Positions 11,175 through 23,519 of a stretch of 64,000 bases of DNA are shown here, in pieces (within the stretch, counting starts at the first letter, position 1; each line of letters begins with the position of its first letter). The stretch lies in assembly GCA_007570785.1 (NCBI GenBank), contig ML664152.1:6995248-7059247 (forward strand), in the 5' to 3' direction. The position numbers were made by a program, and so were the translations under genes. This stretch comes from Antilocapra americana (lineage: Eukaryota; Chordata; Mammalia; Artiodactyla; Antilocapridae). A model generated the notes under the pieces. It had not been told where the DNA came from. It ran no database searches and was given only the letters and a program-made list of their open reading frames with translations.

Positions 11175-11610
11175 GCGTCAGAGCCGGGAGGCCGCGGAGT
11201 TGGCGCTGCAGCGCGAGTAGCGCGGAGCAGATAACGGCCCAGCCGCCGCCTCCGCGAGACCCGCAGCCGGGGGTCTCCGCAGCGCCCCAGCCGAGCCTCC
11301 TGCTAACCTTTCTGAGCCGCCCGGTGTCTCCCGATCACTCAGTGCCGCCCCTGCCCAACTCGGGCTTCGTTGCCTGGCTCTGGAGTTGGTAACGTAGCTG
11401 GGTCGTCAGGCCGCTTCCTCCTGCAAACGCGGTCTGGTGAGGAGCGGCCCTCCTTCCAGCTTCAGACACTGTGACTGAGCCCACACAACGCACTCACAAG
11501 CCCACGCCGTCTCGGGAGGGTGGAGGGCCGTGGACCCGCCCGCGCGGACTGGCGGCCAGAGGCTGACGGGCAGGGGACGGCGGGCCCCAGTCACCCCACC
11601 CCACCCTCCT

Positions 11611-13383
11611 GCCCCAAAACTCTGGGGCAGATTTCATCCCTCCCCAACTTACTCGCTTTCACTATTTCCCTTTTAAATCAGACACCTTTATTTATGCATC
11701 TACCTGCTTGCTTTTGCTTTGCTTTGTTTTCTTCTCATCTCAGCGCTAACGTTCCCCTAATCCCCATCCCCTGGAAATCTGAACCCTTTGCAACAGCGTC
11801 TGTGTGTTTGCCCCTCCCTTACTGAACTCAGGCTCAGAACTCTTTGTCCGCGATTTCCCGGTGGCGCTTTAACATTTCCTTGCCACACTTTTGCCAACAG
11901 GTAACTTTTTTCAGACCAGATTTTCAGTGCGGAACATTACCTTGAGTCTTTTTTTTTTTTTTTCCTCAATCTAAGCTCACTTTCTTAATGAATTCATCCA
12001 GTGTCATAGGCTCAAAACCGATCTCAATGCCGATGAACCTCAACTGCGTTTCTCCTGTCCTGAGCCTCCTCTGAGCTATAGACTCGTGTCTTCTGCCCAC
12101 ATCTCTCCAGAGATGACTACCCATCTCCTGCACAGCAAGTCCAGAACGTTTCTCCCAAACCTGCTCCTTCCCGACTTTTACCCATCCCAGTTACTAGAAG
12201 CCATTGTCAGTTGTCTGGGCCTTGGGGGTCCTCCTGGACTCCCTTTTTTCCTCCCTCTGCACCTTCAGTCTGTCAACACATCCTTCAGAATGTACCCAGA
12301 ATAGATGTACAGTCCTACCATTTCTCTCAACCCCCACTGTCACCACCCTGGGTCCAGGCCTGGATTATGTCAAAAGCCTCCTAATTGAATTGAGTAGAGG
12401 CAGTCTTATGCTATTTTCCCTTTCTCTGTTATTTCCCCTTATGCTATTTTCCCTTTCTCTGTTATTCATGAGTTACATGGGGTTATTTTTTCTAAGGATT
12501 TGAATTTTATAGTTTATAGATAATGCTACAACATTTTTAGTATGTATTTTGAGAATTGTGACCTTTAAACCAAGTAGACAAAGCTCCGTAAGTGCCTTAC
12601 GATTAAGCTAAAAATCAAAAGATGCCCTTTAGCTTTCTGAGGTTTATGACAGTGTCTCTGGATAGAGCTATGGCAAGAACATTAAAACTGACTTTAGGGA
12701 AGAATGAAAGAATCTGTAGACTTCTTCCCAGCGAGAAAAAGAAGTCGTGGAGCAATTTACACTCTAGCTGTTGAGCAGTCTTTCTTGTTTGGTATTTTAG
12801 AGAAGCACCGAGAGAGGCAAATTGAAATGGGGACGCATGAGTATCCCTGCGCTGATCACTTTGATAGCAAGTACCTGGGTGCTGATACGCCTGTCAGTCA
12901 CAGAGTGATGCAGTGATTGACAAGACATGTCTCCTCCTCTCTGGGAGGGGATGGCCCCGCCTACCTGTCCCCTGGCCAATCGCAAACACTGGCCTCCGCT
13001 TTCTTTTCCATCGGTTGAACCCCTGACTGAGGAAAGGAACAACAGTAGGACAACTGCGATTTGCAGAGGGTCTGTGGGATGTTCCACTCTCCCACGGCTC
13101 CTCCTCATCCCGCGTGCTTCCACTTCCCAGAGCCTCTTAAAGCCACGTGAGGGGACTCTCCTCCAGCCCCAGCCACCACCACAGCAAGCTCCCCTGTGCG
13201 TTGGGGCTCACCCACTCCTGCTTGCTGTTACTCTTGGCTGCCCATTCTCTCGCCGGTGTCATCAGCTCTCCCATCTCCGCTGGCTCTTTCCCTTGGCTTT
13301 TAAACATGCTTAAGACCTCCCATCACAAAAGAAAGAGAAACGAACTCCCTGACCCCGCCCCCCCCCCCATTTTCTATTTATTA
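11611..13383. other. Single-copy sequence downstream of the CpG island (inferred LCA5L intron 1)
   Basis: No recognised repeat over most of it. It contains a T run at about 11948-11962, a 33-base tandem duplication (12405-12466), and a poly-C run near 13357-13369. A 70-codon frame (12704-12916) and a 128-codon frame (12927-13313) exist but have no recognisable homology or codon signal. Non-coding LCA5L exons could lie here unseen. Confidence 0.4.
12405..12466. repeat. 33-bp tandem duplication
   Basis: CTTATGCTATTTTCCCTTTC and the next nine bases occur at 12405 and again at 12438 with no mismatch across 29 bases; the period is 33. Confidence 0.85.
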
Positions 13384-13516
13384 ACTGTCGACTAAAAAAA
13401 AAATAACGCACAACGTGAGAGCTGCAAATTAAGTTTTATTTGGGGCAAAATGAGGACTGCAGCCCGGGCAGGCAGCACCTCAGCTAGCTCTGAGAGACTG
13501 CTCTAAAGAGGCAGTG

Positions 13517-13722
13517 CTGTGCTTAGTCACCCAGTCGTGTCCAGCTCTTTGTGATCCTGTGGACCGCAGCCCGTCAGGCTCCTCTGTCCAGATTCCCCAG
13601 GCAAGAATTACTGGGGTTGGTAGCCATTCCCTTCTCCAGGGGAGCTTCGTGACTCAGGGATGGAATCTAGGTCTCCTGCATTACAGGTACATTCTTTACC
13701 AACTGAGTCACCAGGAAAGCCC
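13517..13722 (-). mobile_element. ART2A/Bov-tA SINE with 12-bp target duplication
   Basis: Antisense Bov-tA: TAGTCACCCAGTCGTGTCCA at the left, GAGTCACCAGGAAAGCCC (tRNA-like head) at the right. A perfect direct repeat AAAGAGGCAGTG flanks it at 13505-13516 and 13723-13734. Confidence 0.93.
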
Positions 13723-14050
13723 AAAGAGGCAGTGGGGGAAGATCAATATATAAGATGTTGGTGAAGGGGAAGCCAAAACAATCAAGCACTAACTTTACAA
13801 AAGGTTTTCTGCTAGTCACGAGGAACTGATGTCACCATGAAGGGATTTAGTGCTTTTCTAGATTTGAGGAGATGCAAAGATTGAGATCATGAGTCAGTTC
13901 CTGAAAATATCTATCTAAAGACTTGTCCAACCAGTTTCCTTGGAGCACAGAGTGTCTCACTCTCCACCCTACATTCCCTGCAGGAAGTGGTGAATGTCAG
14001 CAGCTGCAGCAGCACAAGCAGATGGCAAATGTCCTTCTACCTGTTGTTCG

Positions 14051-14266
14051 TGCGTGTGTGCTAAATCACGTCAGTCGTGCCTGACTCTTCGCAACTCCAT
14101 GGACTGTTGCCCACCAGGCTCCTCTGTTCATGGGATTCTCCAGGCAAGAATACTGGAGTGGGTTGCCATGCCCTCCTCCAGGGGATATCTTCCCGACCTA
14201 GGAATCGAACCCACGTCTCTTAAATCTCCTGCATTGGCAGGCAGATTCTCCACTACTAGCGCCACC
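14051..14266 (-). mobile_element. ART2A/Bov-tA SINE
   Basis: Antisense Bov-tA from GTGTGTGCTAAATCACGTCA to CACTACTAGCGCCACC. Short direct repeat TGTTGTTC on both sides. Extra TCTTAAATCTCC sequence lengthens the tRNA-like part. Confidence 0.88.
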
Positions 14267-14340
14267 TCTTGTTGTTCAGTTGCTGCCAAATGCTCTTGGC
14301 AAGTGCTCTTTTGTAGTTGACATGCCCAAGTTCCCATCCC

Positions 14341-15040
14341 CTTCGACAGGCAAACTTTGGTAAAGAATTGCCTTATTCATTCAGTGTATCCATTCCTCGT
14401 CTCTCATTCCTCAGCCCGCTCCAGTCTGCCCTCCACTCTCACCTCTGCACTAAAACAAGAACCGCTAATCAGACATCCCCAGCCACTCAGTCTTGCTCAG
14501 TCTCCCAGCAGCCTTTAAGTCTGACCCCGCAGCAAAGGGCTGCCTTTGGCTCCTGTGCCCTCAGCCTCCACACTTCCTGCTCCCATCCCAGCTGCTGTCC
14601 TCTCCTGGCTCCTTAGCACTGCAGTTCCTCAGAGTGTAGTATCCTCCCCTCAGGCCTCCAGATTCCAGCACTAGGCACAAATCCATGCCCACCATCTCTA
14701 TACTTTTGGCCCCCCAACCTGATCTCTCTACTTGGCATCTTCTGAGCTCAACGTAAAGGTCTAGCTGCTGGGTAGCAATACCACTTATACCTCTCAGAAC
14801 CCCTGCAACTTAGCACACACAAGCTCTTACGGTCTCCCACACACACGCCACTGGGACCCCTGCACCAGAAACCAGGATTCCTCTTTGACATTTTCCCTCC
14901 TGCCAGCATCCAGTGGGCCTCCAAGCCCCAATGACATTGTCCCCCATGCATCTTTCAGATCATCGCAGGCACCTCGGTCCAAGCTCCCGCCTTCCTTAGC
15001 CCAGCCTTCTGCATCCAATGCTCTCTAACATTTCCCTCTT
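14341..15040. other. Pyrimidine-rich single-copy stretch
   Basis: C/T-rich on the + strand, with no gene or clear repeat; it may include the eroded 5' part of the L2 that follows. Confidence 0.4.
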
Positions 15041-15044
15041 CTGT

Positions 15045-15615
15045 TCTCTGTCCTGCAACCAGAGTCAACTCTTCAGAAGGCAGCGCTCATCATATCCCCC
15101 GTCCCCAGCCTCCCTCTCTTCTTACCGCTGGCTGCCTGTTCCTCTTGGATGAATGATCTATATCATAAATGTGCCTTCTGATGACCCTGCAGCTTGCTCA
15201 CCCCTTGGACCTCTGGAGACCCATCTGCACCCACTGGAGTTTCTCACTGGGCCCCAGACATGGGACCCTCCTCCACCGACTGGCCCTGGTGCTGCCTCCT
15301 CTGTCCACACTGTTCTTCCCTCCTACCCCACATTCCTCTCTGCCCAGGCAGTTCCCATTGACCCTTTGTCAGCTGGCACTGCTCTAGAGAGGCTTCCCAG
15401 GTCACTATGTGAATCAGGTTTTTTTGTCATATGTCCTCACAGACTTGTAGCTCTTTGCTTTAAAACACATAGTAACTATTGGGATTGTTTTATTACTGAC
15501 ATACTAGCTCCACAAAAACAGACACATTTCTGTGCTCATTATACCCTCCACACTTCACATAGCTCCTGGCATGTGGTAAGCACTCAACTGTGTATTGAAA
15601 GAGTGAATGAAATGA
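15045..15615 (+). mobile_element. L2 LINE 3' end (ancient)
   Basis: Diverged but ordered matches to the L2 3' region: AACCAGAGTCAACTCTTCAG, a central CTGGCTGCCTGTTC-like block, CAGACTTGTAGCTC, and the terminal CTCCTGGCATGTGGTAAGCA with GAATGAATG-like end. Confidence 0.65.
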
Positions 15616-15627
15616 ACATCCAAATAT

Positions 15628-16737
15628 GTCAGTTCAGTTCAATCGCTCAGTCGTGTCCAACTCTCTGCAACCCCATGAACCACAGCAAGCCAGGCCTCCC
15701 TGTCCATCACCAACTCCCAGAGTCCACTCAAACCCATGGACATCAAGTTGATGATGCTATCCAGCCATCTCATCCTCTATTGTCCCTTTCTCCTCCTTCC
15801 TTCAATTTTTCCCATTTCCCAAAAAGAAATGGTCTTTTCCAATGAATCAGCTCTTTGTATCGGGTGGCCACAGTATTGGAGTTTCAGCTTCAACATCAGT
15901 CCTTCCAATGAACACCCAGGACTGATCTCCTTTAGGATGGACGGGTTGGATCTCCTTGCAGTCCAAGGGACTCTCAAGAGTCTTCTCCAATACCACAGTT
16001 CAAAAGCATCGATTCTTCAGCACTCAGCTTTCTTTATAGTCCAACTCTCACATCCATACATGAGGACTGGAAAAACCATAGCCTTGACAAGATGGACCTT
16101 TGTTGACAAAGTAACATCTCTGCTTTTTAATATGCTGACTAGGTTGGTCATAACTTTCCTTCCAAGGAGTAAGTGTCTTTTAGTTTCATGGCTGAAGTCA
16201 CCATCTGCAGTGATTTTGGAGCCCAGAAAAATAAAGTCTGACACTGTTTCCACTCTTTCCCCATCTATCTGCCATGAAGTGATGGGACTGGATGCCATGG
16301 TCTTAGTTTTCTGAATGTTGAGCTTTAAGCCAACTTTTTCACTCTCCTCTTTCACTGTCATCAAGAGGCTCTTAAGTTCCTCTTCACTTTCTGCCATAAG
16401 AGTGGTGTCGTCTGCATATCTGAGATTATTGATATTTCTCCAGGCAATCTTGATCCCAGCTTGTGCTTCCTCCAGCCCAGCGTTTCTCATGATGTACTCT
16501 GCTTAGAAGTTAAATAAGCAGGGTCACAATATACAGCCTTGACATATCCCTTTCCTATGTGGAACCAGTCTGTTGTTCCATGTCCAGTTCTACCTGTTGC
16601 TTCCTGACCTGCATACAGGTTTCTCAAGAGGCAGGTCAGGTGGTCTGGTATTCCCATCTCTTGAAGAATTTTCCACAGTTTATTGTGACCCACACAGTCA
16701 AAGGCTTTGGCATAGTCAATGAAGCAGAAATATACAT
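15628..16737 (-). mobile_element. BovB LINE, 3' half
   Basis: Antisense BovB from the TCAGTTCAGTTCAATCGCTC terminus to AGTCAATGAAGCAGAAATAT. The - strand frame 16490-16017 keeps YADD (NNLRYADDTTLMAESEEELK) and the following block; other frames hold the DYAKAFDCVGHNKL motif. 5' truncated and frameshifted. Confidence 0.92.
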
Positions 16738-16744
16738 ATATATA

Positions 16745-18003
16745 AAACATTTAATCCTAAAGCAGAATACACGTTCAAGTAAACATGGAATACTCTTCAG
16801 GATAGATCAAGTGGTAGTCTACAAAACAAGTCTCAGTAAATTTAAGAAGATTGAAATGTATCAAGCATCTTTTCTGGCCACAATGCTATGAGACTAGAAA
16901 TCACCTAACAAGAAAAAAAAAAAAAGGCAAAAACACAAACACATGGAGGCAGTCTGCAACTAAATCACCAATGGGCCACTGAAGAAATCAGGATATAAAA
17001 AAATACCTGGAGACAAATGATACTGAAAACACAAGGATCCAAAAGCAGCAAAAGCAGTTCTAAGAGAGAAGCTTATAGTGGTACAAGCTTACCTCAGGAA
17101 ACAACAACAACAACAAAAATTCTCAAAAAAGAAATTTAACCATACAACTAAAGAACAAGGAAAAGAAAAATGAAATCCAAAGTTGGTAGAAGGGAAGAAA
17201 TCAAAAAGATCAGAGCAGAAATGGAGACTAAAAAAAATTTTTTTTAAAGAATAGAAAAGATCAACTAAAGTAAGAGGTGGTTCTTTGAAAAGACACACAG
17301 AATTGTTAAATCTTTACCAGACTCACCAAGAAGAAAAAAGAGAGAGGTCCAAATCAATAAAATTAGAAATGAAAGAGAAGTTACAACAAATACCACAGAA
17401 ATACAAAGGATCATGAGATGACTACAACCAGCTGTATGCCAATAAAATGCAAAACCTAGAAGAAATGGACAAATTATCATAGAAATGTACAGTCTCCCAA
17501 GACTGAACCAAGAAGAAAAGATAGAAAATAGTGAAAAGGCCAATTACTAGTAATTAAATTGAATCAATAATTTAAAAAAAAAACTATGAACTAACAAAAG
17601 TTCAGGACAAGATGGCTTCACAGGTGAATTCTACAAAACATTTAGAAGAGAGTTAACACCTGTCCTCAAATGATTCCAAAAAATTGCAAAGGAAGGAAAA
17701 ATAAAACAAACTAGTGAATATAACAAAAAAGAAAAGAGACTCACAGATATAGAGAAGAAACTAATCATTATCAGTGAGGAGAGGGAGTAGGGAAAGGGCA
17801 AGATGGGGTAAGGGATTAAGAAGTATAAATTATTATGTATATAATAAATAAGCTACAAGAAAATATTGTACAGCACAAGGAAGATGGCCAGAGCTTTATA
17901 ATAACTATAAACAGAGTGTAATATTTTAACATAGTGAGAATCACTATGTTGTACACCTGAAACACATAATATTATAAATCAACTACACCTCAATAAAAAA
18001 CTA
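16745..18003 (+). mobile_element. Old L1, ORF2 fragment and 3' end
   Basis: A-rich + strand sequence matching the L1 ORF2 C-terminal half (ACAAAAGTTCAGGACAAGAT, GGCTTCACAGGTGAATTCTA) and then the 3' UTR end (GTTGTACACCTGAAACACAT ... CTCAATAAAAAACTAC). No open frame survives. Confidence 0.82.
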
Positions 18004-18089
18004 CTTAAAATTTTATGCAGTCATTTTTTCTAATTGTTTCCTTTGTGGTTTGTGGGCTTTATTTCTTGCCACCCTCCATGTTTTCTTTT

Positions 18090-19000
18090 AACATTTGCTT
18101 TTAACATTTACATTTTCAATTCACCTAGTGTTTATTTCAGTGTAAGAAAGGTAATAAGAATTCACTTTTGTTTTGATTTCCAGACGGAAGTCTAGTCTGT
18201 TGCCCCCACCCCATGATTGCTTGAATGTCTACTCTTCTCTACCTTTATTTTATGCTAAGTTTCCATACGTTTCTGTGTCAGAAGTCTTTATTTCATTATA
18301 TTGTTCTCTCTATTCAAGCACCAGAATCAAACTCTTTTACTGACTGTAGTTTTATATCTTAATATCTAATAGAGGTGGTCCTTTCTTATTTTTTTCAAAA
18401 TCTTTTTTGCTCTCATTTTTCATATTTATAACTATGTGAATTTAGTATCATTTTGTCAAATTTCAAAAAAAATTACTCAACATTTTTACTAGGAGTCCTT
18501 TGACTATGTAAATTAGGGAGAATTTACATCTTTATCACCAAGGTCCTTCTTATATAAGGACACTGTATGTGTTTCCACATACATAAATCTTTTATTTCAG
18601 TAGTTTTAAAGTTCTCTTCATATTATTTGTATTATACTTATATCAGATGTTTTTGATTTGTTAGCTAATAGAGTAAGGGGGATATTTTCATCTGTTTTTC
18701 TAAGTCATTTTAATTAACATGTAGAAAACATTGCTTTTATATGCATTTAATAACCTATGGCTTTATAGAATTCTCATTATTTTATAATGTTTCATGAGGT
18801 TTTCTAAGTTTAAAATTATATTATCTGCACATAATAATTTGCCATCCTTTTCCAACATTTATATCAGCTATTTTTTCTCATGTCTGATTGCAGTGGCTAG
18901 TGCCTACTGCACAATTATTAATCAACAGAAGTGATCATTGGCACCTTTATCTTAATTTTTACAACAATGTAAATTAATGTTTCACTGTTAAGCATGAAGT
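18090..19000 (-). mobile_element. Ancient L1 ORF2 fragment, antisense
   Basis: Very diverged T-rich sequence whose block order (TTTACATCTTTATCACCAAG, TTAAAGTTCTCTTCATATTA, ATTATATTATCTGCACATAA, GATCATTGGCACCTTTATCT) matches antisense L1 ORF2. 19001-19347 has nothing recognised. Confidence 0.6.
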
Positions 19001-19349
19001 TAGCTTTTAGTTTGAGATATGTATTTCTTTATTATACTGGGAAGCATTTATTTAAGGCATTGAGGCAGGTCACAGTAGTGAGAAGTTTGTCAGGATTAAT
19101 GGATATGCAGACAGGAATTAAGTGTACAGGCACCCTGAACATTAATTTATTTAATCAATATGTATTCAACACATTATTTCCAAGGACTCTTCTAGGCACA
19201 GAGGATACAGCATAGATAAAACCATCAGAAATACTACCATCATTAAACATAATTTACAAATCACTTTGATAGAGAAAAAGCCTTATAGTATGTGAAGTAT
19301 AAAGCAATTCACATGCAAATGAATGAATATTAATTAATACTGTTCAAAA

Positions 19350-22300
19350 CTTTTCCGTTCAATTTAGTCAGTCATCTCCAACTCTTTGCAAGCCCATGAA
19401 ATGTAACACACCAGGCCTCCTTGTCCATCACCAACTCCCGGAGTCCACCTAAACCCACAGCCATTGAGTCGGTGATGCCATCCAGCCATCTCATCCTCTG
19501 TCGTCCCCTTTTTCTCCTGCCCTCAATCTTTCCTAGCATCAGGGTCTTTTCCAATGAATCAGCTCTTCACATCAGGTGGCCACAGTATTGGAGTTTCAGC
19601 TTCAACATCAATCCTTCCAATGAACACCCAGGACTGATCTCCTTTAGGATGGACGGGTTGGATCTCCTTGCAGTCCAAAGAACTCTCAAGGGTCTTCTCC
19701 AATACCACAGTTCAAAAGCATCGATTCTTCAGCACTCAGCTTTCTTTATAGTCCAACTCTCACATCCATGCATGATGACTGGAAAAACCATAGCCTTGAC
19801 TAGATGGACCTTTGTTGACAAAGTAATGCCTCTGCTTTTTAATATGCTGACTAGGTTGGTCATAACTTTCCTTCCAAGGAGTAAGTGTCTTTTAATTTCA
19901 TGGCTGCAATCACCATCTGCAGTGATTTTGGAGCCCAGAAAAATAAAGTCTGACACTGTTTCCACTCTTTCCCCATCTATCTGCCATGAAGTGACGGGAC
20001 TGGATGCCATGGTCTTAGTTTTCTGAATGTTGAGCTGTAAGCCAACTTTTTCACTCTCCTCTTTCACTGTCATCAAGAGGCTCTTAAGTTCCTCTTCACT
20101 TTCTGCCATAAGAGTGGTGTCATCTGCATATCTGAGATTATTGATATTTCTCCGGGCAATCTTGATTCCAGCTGTGCTTCCTCCAGCCCAGCGTTTCTCA
20201 TGATGTACTCTGCTTAGAAGTTAAATAAGCAGGGTCACAATATACAGACTTGACGTACTCCTTTTCCTATGTGGAACCAGTCTGTTGTTCCATGTCTGGT
20301 TCTACCTATTGCTTCTTGACCTGCATACAGATTTCTCAAGAGGTAGGTCAGGTGGTCTGGTATTCCCATCTCTTGAAGAATTTTCCAGTTTATTGTGATC
20401 CACACAGTCAAAGGCTTTGGCATAATCAATAAAGGAGAAATAGATATTTTTCTGGAACTCTCTTGCTTTTTTGATGATCCAGTGGATGTTGGCAATTTGA
20501 TCTTTGGTTCCTCTGCCTTTTCTAAAACCAACTTGAACATCTGGAAGTTCACGGTTCATGTATTGCTGGAGCCTGGCTTGGAGAATTTTGAGCATTACTT
20601 TACAAGCGTGTGAGATAAGTGCATTTGTGTGGTAGTTCGAGCATTCTTTAGCATTGCCTTTCTTTGGGACTGGAATGAAAACTGACCTTTTCCAGTCCTG
20701 TGGCCACTGCTGAGGTTTCCAAATTTGCTGGCATATTGAGTGCAGCACTTTCGCAGCATCATCTTTCAGGAACTGAAATAGTTCAACTGAAATTCCATCA
20801 CCTCCACTAGCTTTATTCCTAGTGATGCTTCCTAAGGCCCACTTGACTTCACATTCCAGGATGTCTGGCTCTAGGTGAGTGATCACACCATCGTGATTAT
20901 CTTAGTCATGAAGATATTTTTTTGTACAGTACTTCTGTATATTCTCCCACCTCTTCTTAATATCTTCTGTTTCTATTAGGTCCCTACCATTTCTGTCCTT
21001 TATTGAGCCCATCTTTGTATGAAATGTTCCCTTAGTATCTCTAATTTTCTTGAAGAGCTCTGTAGTCTTTCCCATTTTGTTGTTTTCCTCTATTTCTTTG
21101 CATTGATCACTGAGGATGGCTTTTTTATCTCTCCTTGCTATTCTTTGGAGCTCTGCATTCAAATGGATATATCTTTCCTTTTCTCCTTTGTTTTTTGCTT
21201 CCCTTCTTTTCACAGCTATTTGTAAGGCCTCCTCAGACTGCCTCCTGTACAATATCACGAACCTCCATCCACAGTTCTTTCAGGCACTCTATCAGATCTA
21301 ATCCCTTGAATCTGTTTGTTAATTCCACTGTATAATCGTAAGAGATTTGATTTAGGTCATACCTGAATGGTCTAGTGGTTTTCTCCACTTTTTTCAATTT
21401 CAGTCTGAATTTGGCAATAAGGAGTTCATGATCCTAGCTACAGTCAGCTCCCAGTCTTGTTTTTGCTGACTGTATAGAGCTTCTCCATCTTTGGCTGCAA
21501 AGAATATAATCAACCTGATTTCAGGGCCAACCATCTGGTGATGTCCATGTGTAGAGTCTTCCCTTGTGTTGTTGGAAGAGGGTGTTTGCTATGACCAGTG
21601 CATTCTCTTAGCAGAACTCTATTAGCCTTTACCCGTCTTCATTGTGCACTCCAAGGCCAAATTTGCCTGTTACTCCAGGTGTTTCTTGACTTCCTACTTT
21701 TGCATTCCAGTCCCCTATAATGAAAATGACATCTTTTTTGGCTGTTAGTTTTAGAAGGTCTTGTAGGTCTTCATAGAGCCATTCAACTTCAGCTTCTTCA
21801 GCATTACTGGTCGGGGCATAGACTTGGAATACCATGATATTGAATGGTTTGCCTTGGAAAGGAACAGATATCATTCTGTCATTTTTGAGATTGCATCCAA
21901 GTACTGCATTTCGGACTCTTGTTGACTATGATGGCTACTCCATTTCTTCTAAGGGATTCTTGCCCACAGTAGTAGATATAATGGTCATCTGAGTTAAATT
22001 CACCCATTCCAGTCCATCTCAGTTCACTGATTCCTGGAATGTCAATGTTCACTCTTGTCATCTCCTGTTTGACCACTTCTAATTTGCCTTGATTCATGGA
22101 CCTAACATTCCAGGTTCCTATGCAATATTGCTCTTTACAGCATCAAACCTTGCTTCTATCACCACGGTGTTGTTTTTATTTTGGCTCCATCCCTTCACTC
22201 TTTCTGGAGTTATTTCTCCACTGATCTCCAGTAGCATGTTGGGCACCTTCCAACCTGGGGAGTTCATCTTTCAGTGTCCTATCTTTTTGACTTTTCATAC

Positions 22301-22665
22301 TGTTCATGGGGTTCTCAAGGCAAGAACACTTGAGTGGTTTGCCATTCCCTTCTCCAGTGGACCACATTCTGTCAGTCATCTCCACCATGACCCATCCATC
22401 TTTGGTGGCCCCACAATGCATGGTTTAGTTTCGTTGAGTTAGGCAAGGCTGTGGTCCATGTGATCAGATTGGCTAGTTGTCTGTGATTGTGGTTTTAGTC
22501 TGTCTGCCTTCTGTGATGCCCTCTCTCAGTGCCTAACATCTTACGTGGTTTTCTCTTACCTTGGATATAGGTTATCTCTTCACGGCTGCTTCAGCAAAGC
22601 GCAGTCGCTGCTCCTTACCTTGGACGTGGGCTAACTTCTCCTGGCCACTGCCCCTGACCCCTTTT
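19350..22665 (-). mobile_element. BovB LINE, near full length (~3.3 kb)
   Basis: Reads on the - strand from a GC-rich 5' end near 22665 to the 3' terminus at 19350. The endonuclease is in pieces (22097-21879 with GISELRWTGMGEFNSDDHYI; 21874-21629 with GDWNAKVGSQETPG). The RT runs 20886-20302 with KASGGDGIS, SVFIPVPKKG, GFRKGRGTKDQI and DYAKAFDCVDHNKL; YADD and the thumb follow in another frame (20109-19729). At least four frame breaks. BovB is the RTE-clade LINE that entered ruminants by horizontal transfer (established knowledge). Confidence 0.93.
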
Positions 22666-22917
22666 AACTTCTTTTATAAATGTTTGTTTATGGGCTCTTA
22701 ACATTTTCCTTCTGTAATATCATTCTAGGTTTTTTGAAATACATTATTTTCTTAAAAAGAAATCAAACATGTCAAAAAAAAAACAGTATCCTGAAAACTT
22801 CATAAATACTACTGTGTGAAGACCCCTCTGCTCAGGACATAAAGTTGATTTTTCATACATCTTAGGAACATTTGGTAAAGAACAGCAAGTATGCATTAAT
22901 TCATTTTATCTTCATTT

Positions 22918-23224
22918 TAAATTTTATTTATTTATTTTTAGTTTTTGGTTGCACTGAGTCTACATTGCCGTGGGCAGGCTTTCTTTATTTGCTGCCAGTT
23001 GGGGCTATTCTTTGTTGTGGTGCACAGACTTCTCACTGGAGTGGCTTCTCTTGTGGAGCAGAGGCTCTAGGCACATGGGCTTCAGTAGTTGCAACACGTG
23101 GGCTCAGTAGTTGTGACTCAGGGGCTTAGTTGCCCTTCAGCATGTGGAATCTTCCAGTACCAAAGATCGAACCCATGTTCCCTGCATTGCCAGACAGATT
23201 CTTATCCACTGCCACAAGGAAGTC
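22918..23224 (-). mobile_element. CHR-type SINE
   Basis: TTTATTTATTTATTTTTAGT at the left and antisense tRNA-like head ending GCCACAAGGAAGTCC at the right. Flanked by TTCATTTTAAA direct repeats (around 22909 and 23230). Confidence 0.85.
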
Positions 23225-23519
23225 CACATTTATTCATTTTAAAACATTTTTGCATGTGTTTATTTTTTGGTTGGCCTTGTTGTAAAAGCAGAATTGAGAT
23301 ACTATACAACACTGTAGTATTCAGAATTACTCAGATGTAAATCCTGCTCTTCAGTAATCTTATTTCTCATTCTATAATTAAATGAACGTGATTTACAAAT
23401 TTATTGTATATATAAGCAGACACTCCTTTTCACCACAGTGCATTCCAGAAAAATTATATCATCAAAAGATTCACAATTTTCCATTAGTCTTTTTAATTGT
23501 GGGTTGTATTCCTGAGTCG

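Larger units (their letters stand above)
10850..11610. promoter_or_regulatory. CpG island, probable LCA5L promoter (possibly bidirectional with SH3BGR)
   Basis: This is the only long stretch outside the L1 5' UTR that is both GC-rich and rich in CpG, and it appears single-copy. It lies 15 kb upstream of the LCA5L start codon on the correct side. In human (from memory) LCA5L and SH3BGR are head to head with their first exons almost touching, so this island is probably the shared promoter, with SH3BGR running leftwards. A possible non-coding first exon of LCA5L could end at the GTAACG donor at 11389. No SH3BGR coding sequence is recognisable between 1 and 10850. Long open frames across the island reflect high GC rather than coding. 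Confidence 0.7.
13384..14340 (-). mobile_element. ERV LTR-like repeat, interrupted by two SINEs
   Basis: On the - strand a polyadenylation region (CCCCAAATAAAACTTAATTT) sits close to an end of the form TTTTTTTTTTAGTCGAC. The body continues on both sides of SINEs at 13517-13722 and 14051-14266. A diverged relative with the same GTCGACT-polyA-AGAGCACAAC layout occurs at about 50612. Class (ERVL-like) is a guess. Confidence 0.5.

Noticed and set aside
10952..11392. 146-codon open frame across the CpG island
   Set aside because: Stops are rare in GC-rich DNA; the translation is Pro/Arg/Ser-rich with no domain and no homology I recognise, and other frames across the island are equally open.
12704..12916. 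70-codon frame as a possible novel small gene
   Set aside because: No homology, no promoter or splice context, and length is within chance expectation.
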